64,000 bases of DNA. Source: Actinomycetota bacterium. Its GTDB lineage: Bacteria > Actinomycetota > Acidimicrobiia > Acidimicrobiales > Ilumatobacteraceae. The translations under genes were made by a program, and so were the position numbers. The number at the start of each line of letters is the position of its first letter. Within the stretch, counting starts at the first letter, position 1. The stretch spans positions 62,001 through 126,000 of the forward strand of contig VGAC01000004.1 of the NCBI GenBank assembly GCA_016870865.1. Reading direction: 5' to 3'. Positions 44,343 through 52,745 of the stretch are shown here, in pieces. The notes below the pieces were generated by a model that was not told the DNA's origin, searched no databases, and saw only the letters and a list, made by a program, of their open reading frames with translations.

Positions 44343-45179
44343 GTGGCCGTTGTATTCGCTCTGCTGACGGCCGTCGTCTACGGCATCGCCGATTATTCGG
44401 GAGGCCGCGGTAGTCGGCTCGCCTCGTCGTTCACGGTGACATTCGTCGGTCAGTGCGCGGGGTTCGTCGCGGCGTTGATGTTGGCGGTGTTCATCGGCGA
44501 TGCGGTGCCGTCCGGCCGCGATCTCCTCATCAGCGGGGCGGCCGGTGTCGCCGGTTCGCTCGGGCTGTTGGGGTTCTACCGCGCGATGGCTTCGGGGTCG
44601 ATGACGATCGTCGCCCCGATCACGGCGTTGGTGGGTACGACGATTCCGGTGGTGTGGGGTCTCGTCGCAGGGGAGCGGCCGGGCTTCTTGTCGTACGTCG
44701 GAATGGTCGTTGCGCTGCTCGCCGTGGTGTTGGTGACCGACGCGCTGGGTGTGCAGGACAAGCGGACCCCGGCCGACATCGTCGTGCTGGCCGCCCTCGC
44801 CGGTACCTGCTTTGCGACCATCTTCATCACGTTCGACTACGTCTCACCGGATGCGGGGTTGTGGCCATTGGTGGCGTTGAGGTCGGTGAGTCTTCCGCTC
44901 GTCTTCCTGGTCGTCGTTTCGACGCGGCATCCGCTGCGCACGAGGGGCGAGGCCACGCGTTGGGCGTTGACCAGCGGCATTCTTGATTCGGCCGCGAACG
45001 GTTTCTATTTGATTGCGGCACGACACGGGCTGTTGTCGGTGGTCGCCGTGATCGCCTCGTTGTATCCCGTCAGCACGTTGGCGTTGGCTACGTCGCTGGA
45101 CAAGGAGAAACTGCACTCCGCCCAATGGGTGGGAGTTGGTTTGGCGCTGGTTGCACTAGTGCTCGTCAGCGCCGGTTGA
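44343..45179 (+). CDS. EamA/DMT-family transporter
   Basis: Drug/metabolite transporter superfamily protein of 278 residues from GTG 44343. About ten membrane helices fall into two EamA repeats: the first covers residues 1-135 (for example SGAAGVAGSLGLLGFYRAMASGSMTIVAPI) and the second covers 145-278, ending ALVALVLVSAG. Members export metabolites such as amino acids or carry sugars. Glycine- and alanine-rich helices and the STLALATSLDKEKLHSAQWVGVGL block are typical of the second repeat. Its 3' end overlaps the convergent sulfatase-like gene by 14 bases. Confidence 0.85.
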   Translation: MAVVFALLTAVVYGIADYSGGRGSRLASSFTVTFVGQCAGFVAALMLAVFIGDAVPSGRDLLISGAAGVAGSLGLLGFYRAMASGSMTIVAPITALVGTTIPVVWGLVAGERPGFLSYVGMVVALLAVVLVTDALGVQDKRTPADIVVLAALAGTCFATIFITFDYVSPDAGLWPLVALRSVSLPLVFLVVVSTRHPLRTRGEATRWALTSGILDSAANGFYLIAARHGLLSVVAVIASLYPVSTLALATSLDKEKLHSAQWVGVGLALVALVLVSAG

Positions 45180-46473
45180 TGCGCTTCGACTCTTTCGAGG
45201 CCGCGGCGAAGATGCCCTTGGCCATCAACGACAGTTCGGCCTTCCGGCGACGTTCGTAGACCTCGGCACGAATGCCGTGCACTTCAGGGTCGTCGGGTGC
45301 GGCCCAACCCGCAAAGTCGGCAAGGTGACAGGCAAGGCGCAGATCGCCCTCTTCGGCGAGTTTCTGTGCGCGGCGCACAAGAACGTCGGCGCCACCGGCA
45401 AGCGCGGCGACCTCCGCGCCGACTGCGGCGTCGGGTGCGGGCTTGAGGCGCGATGCCGCCCCGTCCCACCATCCGCCGAACTGACGCCACACGTTGTGCA
45501 CGATGAACTCGGGTTCGTCGTACATCGGGCGCAGGTAGGGCCGACCGAGCGTTGCGTCGGGGACCTTGACCGCGTGGATGATGGTGTCGAGTGTTTCGCC
45601 CGCGTTCATCATCTGGAGCACCTCGCGCACGAGGTTCTCGAGGGCGGCTGCGATTTCGTCGAGAACGCGAGCGATGCGGTTCTTTCCCTCGATGGGCAGT
45701 CCGTGCGCGGGCAGGAGCAGTTCCGGCTCCTGGGTGATCATGCGCCGCAGTGCCGACGCCCACTCGAGCGGCCAACGTTGCACCTTTTGAGGATTGCCGG
45801 CATTGGGAAAGTTCCAGATGATGAAATCACCCGTCACGATCCATTTGCGGTCGGGGAAGAAGGCCCACAAATGGTCGTCGGTCTCGCCGCGGGCGTGGTG
45901 GAACTCGACGGTGTCGTCGCCGATCTTCATCGACGTGAAGTCGCCGAGGCTTTCGTTGACCTCGAGAACGCTGTCGTGCAGGAACGTCGGGTGCCTCGCT
46001 CCGACCTGCGAGGAGTCCGAGACGAGGCCGTAGCCGTGCTCCTCGCGCACGCCACCGAATTGGCGGGCGTTGATGATGCGGTTCCAGTCGCTGGTGTCGC
46101 GGTAGCGGGTGAAGCGGCGCTCGACGTTTTCGTGGCCGATCACGCGAAGTTTTCTGCCCGCCGTACCGAGCGTCGCCGCGATTGGGCCGCTGCCCCCGAC
46201 GTGGTCGACGTGGCCGTGGGTGTAGACGATGGCGTGCAGCGGGGCCTTGGTCCAGGTGCGTATTTGGTCGGCAACATGCGCTCCGTTGTCGTAGGTGCCG
46301 GTATCGAAGATGACGAGGCCCTCGGGGCTGCTCCAGGTGACGGCGTGGCTGAACGATTCGACGACGGCAAGATCGGGTGCGAGTTCGGAGATCTCGTTGA
46401 TGATGCGGTTCGCCGGTTGATCAAGGACTCCCGAGTCGATGATCTTCGTCGAAAGCGCAAGCAGGTCGGCCAT
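45166..46473 (-). CDS. alkyl-sulfatase-like metallo-beta-lactamase hydrolase
   Basis: Protein of 435 residues with an MBL fold followed by the dimerisation region seen in type III alkyl sulfatases such as SdsA1. The zinc motif VYTHGHVDHVGG (HxHxDH) is at about residue 88, and EFHHARGETDDHLW holds the second-site histidine and aspartate. LLLPAHGLPI supplies a further histidine. The dimerisation and C-terminal parts run from about residue 240, including EVLQMMNAGETL. Substrates of the family are long-chain alkyl sulfates; others act on acyl or ester bonds. The acyl-CoA dehydrogenase gene 17 bases upstream supports a role in alkyl chain breakdown. Confidence 0.82.
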   Translation of the reverse strand: MADLLALSTKIIDSGVLDQPANRIINEISELAPDLAVVESFSHAVTWSSPEGLVIFDTGTYDNGAHVADQIRTWTKAPLHAIVYTHGHVDHVGGSGPIAATLGTAGRKLRVIGHENVERRFTRYRDTSDWNRIINARQFGGVREEHGYGLVSDSSQVGARHPTFLHDSVLEVNESLGDFTSMKIGDDTVEFHHARGETDDHLWAFFPDRKWIVTGDFIIWNFPNAGNPQKVQRWPLEWASALRRMITQEPELLLPAHGLPIEGKNRIARVLDEIAAALENLVREVLQMMNAGETLDTIIHAVKVPDATLGRPYLRPMYDEPEFIVHNVWRQFGGWWDGAASRLKPAPDAAVGAEVAALAGGADVLVRRAQKLAEEGDLRLACHLADFAGWAAPDDPEVHGIRAEVYERRRKAELSLMAKGIFAAASKESKRINRR

Positions 46474-46490
46474 GGACCGACCCTAGTCGC

Positions 46491-47600
46491 CTACTTCCCG
46501 GGCTCTTTTGGAAGGCCGAGGACGCGTTCGCCGAGGATGTTGCGCATCACGTTGGAAGTTCCGCCCATGATCGTGTAGCCGGGGCCGTACATCAGGCCGG
46601 CGGTGACGTCGTCCCACAGCGTGGCTTGGAGGCCGAAGGTGCGGGCGACGAAGTTGGCGACACGCTGTTCGTGTTCGGTGCAGAAGCACTTGGTCGCAGC
46701 CGAGAATCCGGCGGGTGCCTGACGAAGGACTTCACGAACGACGAGGATGCGCCCGATGCGGTAGCCGGTCTCGAGACGGGCAACCTCCTGACGCACGCGA
46801 GGGTCGCTCATGTCGGCACGAGCAAGTGCCATCGCGTACAGCGCGTAGTTCGACACCAAGCGGTCGATTCCACCACGTTCGTGTTCGAGTTGGCGCATCG
46901 TTTGTTTGAACGCACCGCCCTGCGTGCCGACGAGGTTTTCCTTGGGTATGCGCACGTCGGTGAAGAACACCTCACAGAAGTGACGGTTGGTCGTCATGTC
47001 CTGTATTTCACGGGCCTCAATGCCCGGGGTTTTCATCGGCACGACGATTTCGCTGATGCCGGCATGCGCAGGGCCGTCACTCGACGTCCGGCAGATGAGA
47101 TAGCAGTAGTCGGCAACCGCACCGAACGACGTCCAGATCTTCTGGCCGTTGATGACCCACTCGTCGCCATCGAGGACGGCGCTCGTCTTCAACGACGCAA
47201 GGTCGCTGCCGGCATTCGGTTCCGACATTCCGATGCACCAGGTGTCGGCGCCCGAGAGAATTCCGGGCAGAAACTTGGCCTGCTGTTCGGGTGTCCCGTA
47301 GGTCATGAGGGTCGGCCCCATTTGGCGGTCGCCGAACCACGATGCGGCAATCGGTGCCCCGGCCTTGATCATTTCCTCGCCCACGATCAGGCGATCGATT
47401 GCCGGACGCCCACCGCCTCCGAATTCCTTCGGCCATGTCATGCCGATGAAACCGTGTTCACCGAGTTCCTTGGAGAACCCCTTGGAATACCCGTTCATCC
47501 ACGTGTCGTTGTGGCGGCCGTAGCGCACGACGGCGTCTTCGGCGATTTTGCGGGCGTGCTCGCGAAGGTCGAGCTGCTCGGGCGTCCAGGCGAAATCCAT
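46491..47600 (-). CDS. acyl-CoA dehydrogenase family protein
   Basis: FAD-dependent acyl-CoA dehydrogenase of 369 residues from ATG 47600 (MDFAWTPEQLDLREHARKI). The FAD-binding middle domain is clear: WCIGMSEPNAGSDLASLKTSAVLDGDEWVINGQKIWTSF. The C-terminal helical domain has ERGGIDRLVSNYALY and MYGPGYTIMGGTSNVMRNILGERVLGLP. A catalytic glutamate is not obvious at the usual place in the helix, so I leave the mechanism open. Members act on fatty acyl-CoA or steroid side chains. The next gene, on the same strand, is the alkyl-sulfatase-like hydrolase. Confidence 0.9.
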   Translation of the reverse strand: MDFAWTPEQLDLREHARKIAEDAVVRYGRHNDTWMNGYSKGFSKELGEHGFIGMTWPKEFGGGGRPAIDRLIVGEEMIKAGAPIAASWFGDRQMGPTLMTYGTPEQQAKFLPGILSGADTWCIGMSEPNAGSDLASLKTSAVLDGDEWVINGQKIWTSFGAVADYCYLICRTSSDGPAHAGISEIVVPMKTPGIEAREIQDMTTNRHFCEVFFTDVRIPKENLVGTQGGAFKQTMRQLEHERGGIDRLVSNYALYAMALARADMSDPRVRQEVARLETGYRIGRILVVREVLRQAPAGFSAATKCFCTEHEQRVANFVARTFGLQATLWDDVTAGLMYGPGYTIMGGTSNVMRNILGERVLGLPKEPGK

Positions 47601-47685
47601 GGCGCAAAGCGTAGGTTCGCGGGGCCCCGGGAGGGGACACCAGCGACCGATTCCTGCCGCACCCACGAGGGGTTCGCCGAGTGTC

Positions 47686-47714
47686 ACGTTTACAAGTAAC
47701 GTACAAGTTCGAAC
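47686..47714. promoter_or_regulatory. candidate operator upstream of icd
   Basis: A perfect inverted repeat ACGTT (47686-47690) and AACGT (47698-47702) with seven bases between, followed by the palindrome GTTCGAAC (47707-47714). Both lie 20-50 bases before the icd ATG. The centre TACAAGT is repeated once more in part (ACAAGT at 47703-47708). No database match is claimed; a TCA-cycle repressor is a reasonable guess. Confidence 0.4.
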
Positions 47715-47734
47715 CGAACCGAAAGGGCCGCAAC

Positions 47735-48952
47735 ATGGCAAAGATCAAGGTCGACAACCCGGTCGTCGAACTCGACGGCGACGAGATGACTCGCATCATC
47801 TGGCAGTTCATCAAAGACCGCCTCATCCTTCCGTACCTCGACATCGAACTCGACTACTACGACCTCGGCATCGAGTACCGCGACAAGACCGACGACCAGG
47901 TCACAATCGACTCGGCGCACGCGATCCTCAGGCACGGTGTCGGCGTCAAGTGCGCAACCATCACCCCCGACGAGGCCCGCGTCGAGGAATTCAAGTTGAA
48001 GAAGATGTGGAAGTCGCCGAACGGCACGATCCGTAACATTCTCGGTGGCGTGGTGTTTCGCGAGCCGATCATCTGCAACAACATCCCGCGTCTCGTTCCT
48101 GGTTGGACCAAGCCCATCGTCATCGGCCGCCATGCCCACGGCGACCAGTACAAGGCGAGCGACTTCAAGGTTCCCGGTGCCGGCACCGTCACCATCACCT
48201 ATACCCCGGCCGACGGCAATGCGCCCGTCGAGATGGAAATCGCCAAATTCGGCAAGGACGGCGGCGTCACCATGGGCATGTACAACTTCAACGATTCGAT
48301 CCGCGACTTCGCGCGTGCGTCGATGCGCTACGGCCTGCAGCGCAACTATCCCGTCTACATGTCGACAAAGAACACGATCCTCAAGGCCTATGACGGTTCG
48401 TTCAAGGACATCTTCGAAGAGGTGTACGAGAACGAATTCAAAGCCGAGTTCGAGAAGGCAGGTCTGACCTACGAGCACCGGCTCATCGATGACATGGTTG
48501 CCTGCGTCATGAAGTGGGAGGGTGGCTACGTGTGGGCCTGCAAGAACTACGACGGTGACGTCCAGTCCGACACCGTGGCCCAGGGCTTTGGTTCGCTCGG
48601 TCTCATGACGTCGGTACTCATGAGCCCCGACGGCCGTACCGTCGAGGCCGAGGCCGCACACGGCACCGTCACACGCCATTACCGCGAACACCAAAAGGGC
48701 AACAAGACCTCGACCAACCCGGTTGCGTCGATCTTCGCCTGGACGCGTGGTCTCGAGCACCGCGGCAAGCTCGACAACAACCCGAAACTCATCGAGTTCG
48801 CAACGACGCTGGAAAAGGTGTGCGTCGAGGCAATCGAAGCCGGCGAGATGACCAAGGACCTGTCGATCCTCATCTCGAAGGATCAGCCGTGGCTCACGAC
48901 CGAGGGCTTCCTTGAAGCACTCGATGTCCGCCTGCAAGAGAAGATGGGCTGA
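47735..48952 (+). CDS. icd: NADP-dependent isocitrate dehydrogenase, eukaryotic-like type
   Basis: Homodimeric NADP-isocitrate dehydrogenase of 405 residues from ATG 47735, preceded by a GAAAGGG stretch. It converts isocitrate to 2-oxoglutarate. The sequence is of the eukaryotic-like class II type, seen in [17 protein letters not shown] at the N terminus and [22 protein letters not shown] in the middle. Metal and substrate residues sit in [19 protein letters not shown], and NADP specificity lies in the [17 protein letters not shown] stretch with [13 protein letters not shown]. Citrate synthase and aconitase genes lie within 10 kb. Inverted repeats precede it. Confidence 0.95.
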   Translation: MAKIKVDNPVVELDGDEMTRIIWQFIKDRLILPYLDIELDYYDLGIEYRDKTDDQVTIDSAHAILRHGVGVKCATITPDEARVEEFKLKKMWKSPNGTIRNILGGVVFREPIICNNIPRLVPGWTKPIVIGRHAHGDQYKASDFKVPGAGTVTITYTPADGNAPVEMEIAKFGKDGGVTMGMYNFNDSIRDFARASMRYGLQRNYPVYMSTKNTILKAYDGSFKDIFEEVYENEFKAEFEKAGLTYEHRLIDDMVACVMKWEGGYVWACKNYDGDVQSDTVAQGFGSLGLMTSVLMSPDGRTVEAEAAHGTVTRHYREHQKGNKTSTNPVASIFAWTRGLEHRGKLDNNPKLIEFATTLEKVCVEAIEAGEMTKDLSILISKDQPWLTTEGFLEALDVRLQEKMG

Positions 48953-48957
48953 ACCCC

Positions 48958-49938
48958 GTGCGCGCCGTCGTGCTCACCGAGTTCGGGGGGCCCGAGGTGC
49001 TGCGCATCGCCGAAGTCCCCGCGCCGGCGCCCGGACCCGAAGAGGTCTTGGTCTCGGTGCGGGCGACCGCACTCAACCGCGCCGACCTCCTCGAGCGCAT
49101 GGGGATGTACCCCAACCCGTTTCCCTCCGGCCACCAGATTCCGGGACTCGAATTCTCGGGCGTTGTCGAGTCGCTGGGTGAGCGGGTGCGCGACTGGAAG
49201 CCCGGCGACGCCGTGATGGGCATCGTCAGCGGTGGTGGATACGCCGAAAAGCTGGTGATCCACGAACGCCAAGCCATCCGCGTGCCCCATGGCATGAAGG
49301 TGAACGATGCGGCGGCAATTCCCGAGGTGTTCATCACCGCATGGGATGCGTTGGTGGCACAGGGTGGCCTCACCAGCGGACGCACGGCTTTGGTGCACGC
49401 CGGTGCGTCGGGTGTCGGTACGGCCGCGATTCAAATTTGTCGTGCAATCGGCTCGCGGGTCATCGTCACGTGTTCCACCCCGAAGATGGCCGCGTGCCGC
49501 CACCTCGGAGCCGATCTCATCATCGACTACACCCAGACGGACTTCGTCGACGCGGTGCGGACCTTCACCAAAAACAGGGGAGTCGACGTGGTTCTCGACG
49601 TTGTCGGCGGCGACTACGTGGATCGCAACATCAACTGTCTCGCAACCAAGGGCTCGATCATCCAGGTCGGCACGATGGCCGGTTCGCCACAGGCGGTCAA
49701 CGTCGGTGGGTTGATGTTCAGGCGCGCCCGCATCATCGGCACGGTGCTTCGTGCGCGGCCGATCGAGGAAAAGATCGCCATCAGCCGCCGCTTCGCCGAT
49801 GAGGTGCTTCCATTGTTCGACTCCGGCGCGTTGAAACCCGTCATCGACTCGCGCTACGCCCTCGCCGACATCGCCAGGGCCCACGCACACATGGCCGCCA
49901 ACGCGAACACGGGCAAGATTCTCGTCGAGGTCAGTTGA
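48958..49938 (+). CDS. NAD(P)H:quinone oxidoreductase (zeta-crystallin type)
   Basis: MDR-family reductase without catalytic zinc, 326 residues from GTG 48958. The N-terminal catalytic domain reads MRAVVLTEFGGPEVLRIAEV, NRADLLERMG and IPGLEFSGVVESLG. The Rossmann domain has ALVHAGASGVGTAAIQICRAIGSRVIVTCST (the AxGxxGxG cofactor loop) and DVVLDVVGGDYV. No zinc-ligand cysteine or histidine pattern is visible, as expected for quinone oxidoreductases. It starts five bases after icd and is probably co-transcribed with it. The substrate may be a quinone or an enal. Confidence 0.9.
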   Translation: MRAVVLTEFGGPEVLRIAEVPAPAPGPEEVLVSVRATALNRADLLERMGMYPNPFPSGHQIPGLEFSGVVESLGERVRDWKPGDAVMGIVSGGGYAEKLVIHERQAIRVPHGMKVNDAAAIPEVFITAWDALVAQGGLTSGRTALVHAGASGVGTAAIQICRAIGSRVIVTCSTPKMAACRHLGADLIIDYTQTDFVDAVRTFTKNRGVDVVLDVVGGDYVDRNINCLATKGSIIQVGTMAGSPQAVNVGGLMFRRARIIGTVLRARPIEEKIAISRRFADEVLPLFDSGALKPVIDSRYALADIARAHAHMAANANTGKILVEVS

Positions 49939-50008
49939 CGGGTGCGATGAGTGAATCGTTGGCGGTGAGCGCGCAAAGCCCGATGGCGGCCACCTCGTGT
50001 CCCGTCGG

Positions 50009-51280
50009 TCAGCGAGCCGCGATCGGCACGTAGTCGCGCGAGTCCTGGCCCTTGTACCACTGGCGGGGGCGACTGATCTTCTGCTCCTTGTCACCGAGAA
50101 GTTCGGCAAAGTGGGCGAGCCAGCCCGCCGTGCGCGGAATCGCGAAGAGCACCGTGAACATGTCGACAGGGAAGCCGAGTGCCTGGTAGATGAGACCCGA
50201 GTAGAAGTCGACGTTCGGGTACAGCTTGCGCTGCACGAAGTAATCGTCCCTCAACGCCGTCTCTTCCAGCTTGAGCGCGATGTCGAGCAGCGGATTCTTG
50301 CCCGTCACCGCGAACACGTCGTAGGCGGTTTTCTTGACGATCGTCGCGCGCGGGTCGTAGTTCTTGTAGACGCGGTGGCCGAAGCCCATGAGGCGACCCT
50401 TGCCCTCCTTCACTGACTGGATGAAGGCGGGGACGTTGTCGAGCGTGCCGATTTCCTCGAGCATGTGCACGACTGCCTCGTTGGCGCCGCCGTGCAACGG
50501 ACCGTAGAGGGCCGCCGAGGCGCCGGCCGCGGCCGAGTACGGGTCGGCGTTCGACGAGGCGATGACGCGCATCGCGGTGGTACCACAGTTCTGTTCGTGG
50601 TCGGCATGGAGGATGAACAAGATGTCCATCGCGCGGGCGAGCACCGGGTCGATGGTGTCGTCGTTGCCGATCTTGAACATCATGTTGAGGAAATTGGCCG
50701 AGTACAACAGCGAGTTTTCGGGCTGTACGAAGGGCAGGCCCCTGCTGAAGCGGTAGGCCATCGCCGCTAGGGTCGGCACCTTGGCGATGAGGCGCAGGGT
50801 CTGGCGGTCGAGTGCCTGCTTGTTGAAGATGTCCTTGGCATCGTCGTAGAAGGTCCCGAGAGCGGCGATCGACGAGATGAACATGCCCATCGGATGGGCG
50901 TCGTAGTGGAAACCGTCGACAAACCGCTTGCGCATGTTCTCGTGGATCATCGTGTGGTGCGTGACGTCGTAGGTCCACTTCGACAGTTGTTCGGCGGTCG
51001 GCAAGTCGCCGTTCAAGAGGAGATAGGCGACTTCGAGGAACGTGCTTTTCTCGGCGAGCTGCTCTATCGGGTAGCCGCGGTAGCGCAGGATGCCGGCATC
51101 ACCATCCAGGTAGGTGATGGCAGACGCGCAAGCCGCCGTGCTGAGGTACGCCGGGTCGTACATACGCAGGTCGGGGTCGAGTTCACGGAGCGCGGATGAG
51201 GGAAACACCCCGCCCGTGATCGGAACGGTGACCTTCTTGCCGGTGCGGTCGTCAATGATCGTGATGGTGTTGTCGGCCAT
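50009..51280 (-). CDS. gltA: citrate synthase
   Basis: Citrate synthase condenses acetyl-CoA and oxaloacetate. The protein has 423 residues from ATG 51280, preceded by AAAGGGG. It is the larger Gram-negative/actinobacterial type I form. The N-terminal beta domain (TITIIDDRTGKKVTVPI) is present, with YRGYPIEQLAEKSTFLEVAYLL, and active-site histidines in LHADHEQNCGTTAMR and PLHGGANEAVVHM. GFGHRVYKNYDPRA contains the third, and the catalytic aspartate lies in YPNVDFYSG. It ends the minus-strand run lysR-carboxyltransferase-gltA, and a -10-like TATCCT (51334-51329) gives it its own possible promoter. Confidence 0.96.
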   Translation of the reverse strand: MADNTITIIDDRTGKKVTVPITGGVFPSSALRELDPDLRMYDPAYLSTAACASAITYLDGDAGILRYRGYPIEQLAEKSTFLEVAYLLLNGDLPTAEQLSKWTYDVTHHTMIHENMRKRFVDGFHYDAHPMGMFISSIAALGTFYDDAKDIFNKQALDRQTLRLIAKVPTLAAMAYRFSRGLPFVQPENSLLYSANFLNMMFKIGNDDTIDPVLARAMDILFILHADHEQNCGTTAMRVIASSNADPYSAAAGASAALYGPLHGGANEAVVHMLEEIGTLDNVPAFIQSVKEGKGRLMGFGHRVYKNYDPRATIVKKTAYDVFAVTGKNPLLDIALKLEETALRDDYFVQRKLYPNVDFYSGLIYQALGFPVDMFTVLFAIPRTAGWLAHFAELLGDKEQKISRPRQWYKGQDSRDYVPIAAR

Positions 51281-51353
51281 CGTGTACCCCTTTGAACTTT
51301 GCAATCGGGGGCTTCCTCCCCGTGGGCAAGGATAGGCGAGAGGGTCCCGCTGC

Positions 51354-52736
51354 CTACAATGGACCGTTGTCGTGCTTGCGGGCCTGCAGGCGCTCGCACT
51401 TGTGCGCGAGGGCGCGAAGTGCCAGGGCAATCTCGCGGCGCGTGTCGGCGGGCTCGACGACGCCGTCCACCAGTCCCCGTTCGGCGGCGATGTAGGGGTT
51501 CAACAGACGCTCCGTGTAGTCGGCTTCGAACGCCACGCGCTCTTCGGGGCTGGCTCGGCGCTGGAGAATCGCGGCGGCCTGACCGGCTCCCATCACGGCG
51601 AGTTCCGACCACGGCCAGGCGAGGCAGAGGTCGTTGCCCATCGTCTTTGAGTCCATCACGATGTAGGCACCGCCGTAGGATTTCCGCAGGATGATGCAGA
51701 TTCGCGGTACCGACGCCCGCGCGTAGGCGAAAACCAACTGCGCTCCGTGGCGAATCATGCCGCGCCACTCGAGGTCCTTGCCGGGGTAGAAGCCCGGCGT
51801 GTCGACAAGGGTGAGAAGCGGGATGTTGAACGCATCACAGAAGGCGACGAATCGAGCGGCTTTTTGCGACGCGGGAATGTCGAGGGTGCCAGCCAGGACA
51901 GCCGGCTGGTTGGCGACGATGCCAAGAGGGTGACCGTCGATGCGCGCGAATGCGGTGACGGCGTTGGCCGCCCAGCGTGGGCGCAATTCGAGGTACTCGC
52001 CGTCGTCGACCAGGGCCGAGATGACCTCGCGAACATCGTACGAACCCGTCGACGAGGCGGGGATGCACTCTCCGGCCTCCGGTGTGGGGCGATCCCACGG
52101 GTCGGCGGATTCCACGACCTCGGGCAAGTCATCGACGCTGTCGGGTAGGTACTGCAGCAGTTGTTCGGTGGCGGCGATGGCGGCATCGAGGTTGGGAACG
52201 ATGATCGATGCCACACCGCTCTTGCGGTCGTGCGTGGTGGCGCCACCGAGTTCGTCGGTGTTGACAACCTCGCCGGTGAACTCGGCGACCATTGTCGGCC
52301 CCGAAACGAACGCATACGCCTCGTCGGTGAAGATCACAAAGTCAGCGAGGCCGATGAGAAGGGCGGGTCCCGAGACCGCCGGTCCATTGACGATGTGAAT
52401 CATCGGCACGACACCCGAGCATGCGGCGAGTGCCCGTGCGGCCGATCCCCACCCGTGAAGGGCGGCGATACCCTCGACAATGTCGGCACCCGACGAGCCC
52501 ACCACCATCACGAGCGGCATTTTTCCTTCACGAGCGGCGCGCGCACCGGTTTCGATGACGAGTGATGCATCGGCCGACAGCGTGCCGCGTCGGACGGTTT
52601 CCTCGATTTCGATCCACACCACTCGTCGTTGGGCCGCGGGGTCGAGCGCGTCGAACGAGCGAACCTCGCAACTGGCCGCACCCTTGATCGCCTTGACCAA
52701 TTGAACGGTGGAGTTCGGTGCGGCGATCGACATCAA
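51354..52736 (-). CDS. acyl-CoA carboxyltransferase (AccD/PccB-like), shortened N half
   Basis: Carboxyltransferase subunit of a biotin-dependent acyl-CoA carboxylase, 460 residues against 510-540 normally. The C-terminal half is typical: TGSYDVREVISALVDDGEYLELRPRWA, then GIVANQPAVLAGTLDIPASQKAARF. Then come PLLTLVDTPGFYPGKDLEWRGMIRHGAQLVFAYA and KSYGGAYIVMDSKTMGNDLCLAWPWSELAVMG. The N-terminal half is shorter and unlike standard PccB, though VVGSSGADIVEGIAALHG corresponds to the oxyanion region. The biotin carboxylase partner is not in the window. It sits nine bases after lysR and before gltA, so it may be controlled with them. Confidence 0.88.
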   Translation of the reverse strand: MMSIAAPNSTVQLVKAIKGAASCEVRSFDALDPAAQRRVVWIEIEETVRRGTLSADASLVIETGARAAREGKMPLVMVVGSSGADIVEGIAALHGWGSAARALAACSGVVPMIHIVNGPAVSGPALLIGLADFVIFTDEAYAFVSGPTMVAEFTGEVVNTDELGGATTHDRKSGVASIIVPNLDAAIAATEQLLQYLPDSVDDLPEVVESADPWDRPTPEAGECIPASSTGSYDVREVISALVDDGEYLELRPRWAANAVTAFARIDGHPLGIVANQPAVLAGTLDIPASQKAARFVAFCDAFNIPLLTLVDTPGFYPGKDLEWRGMIRHGAQLVFAYARASVPRICIILRKSYGGAYIVMDSKTMGNDLCLAWPWSELAVMGAGQAAAILQRRASPEERVAFEADYTERLLNPYIAAERGLVDGVVEPADTRREIALALRALAHKCERLQARKHDNGPL

Positions 52737-52745
52737 TCCCCGAGA

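Noticed and set aside
45277-46578. A 433-residue plus-strand frame antisense to the sulfatase-like gene.
   Set aside because: Typical GC-rich antisense frame; the minus strand has the HxHxDH metal motif.
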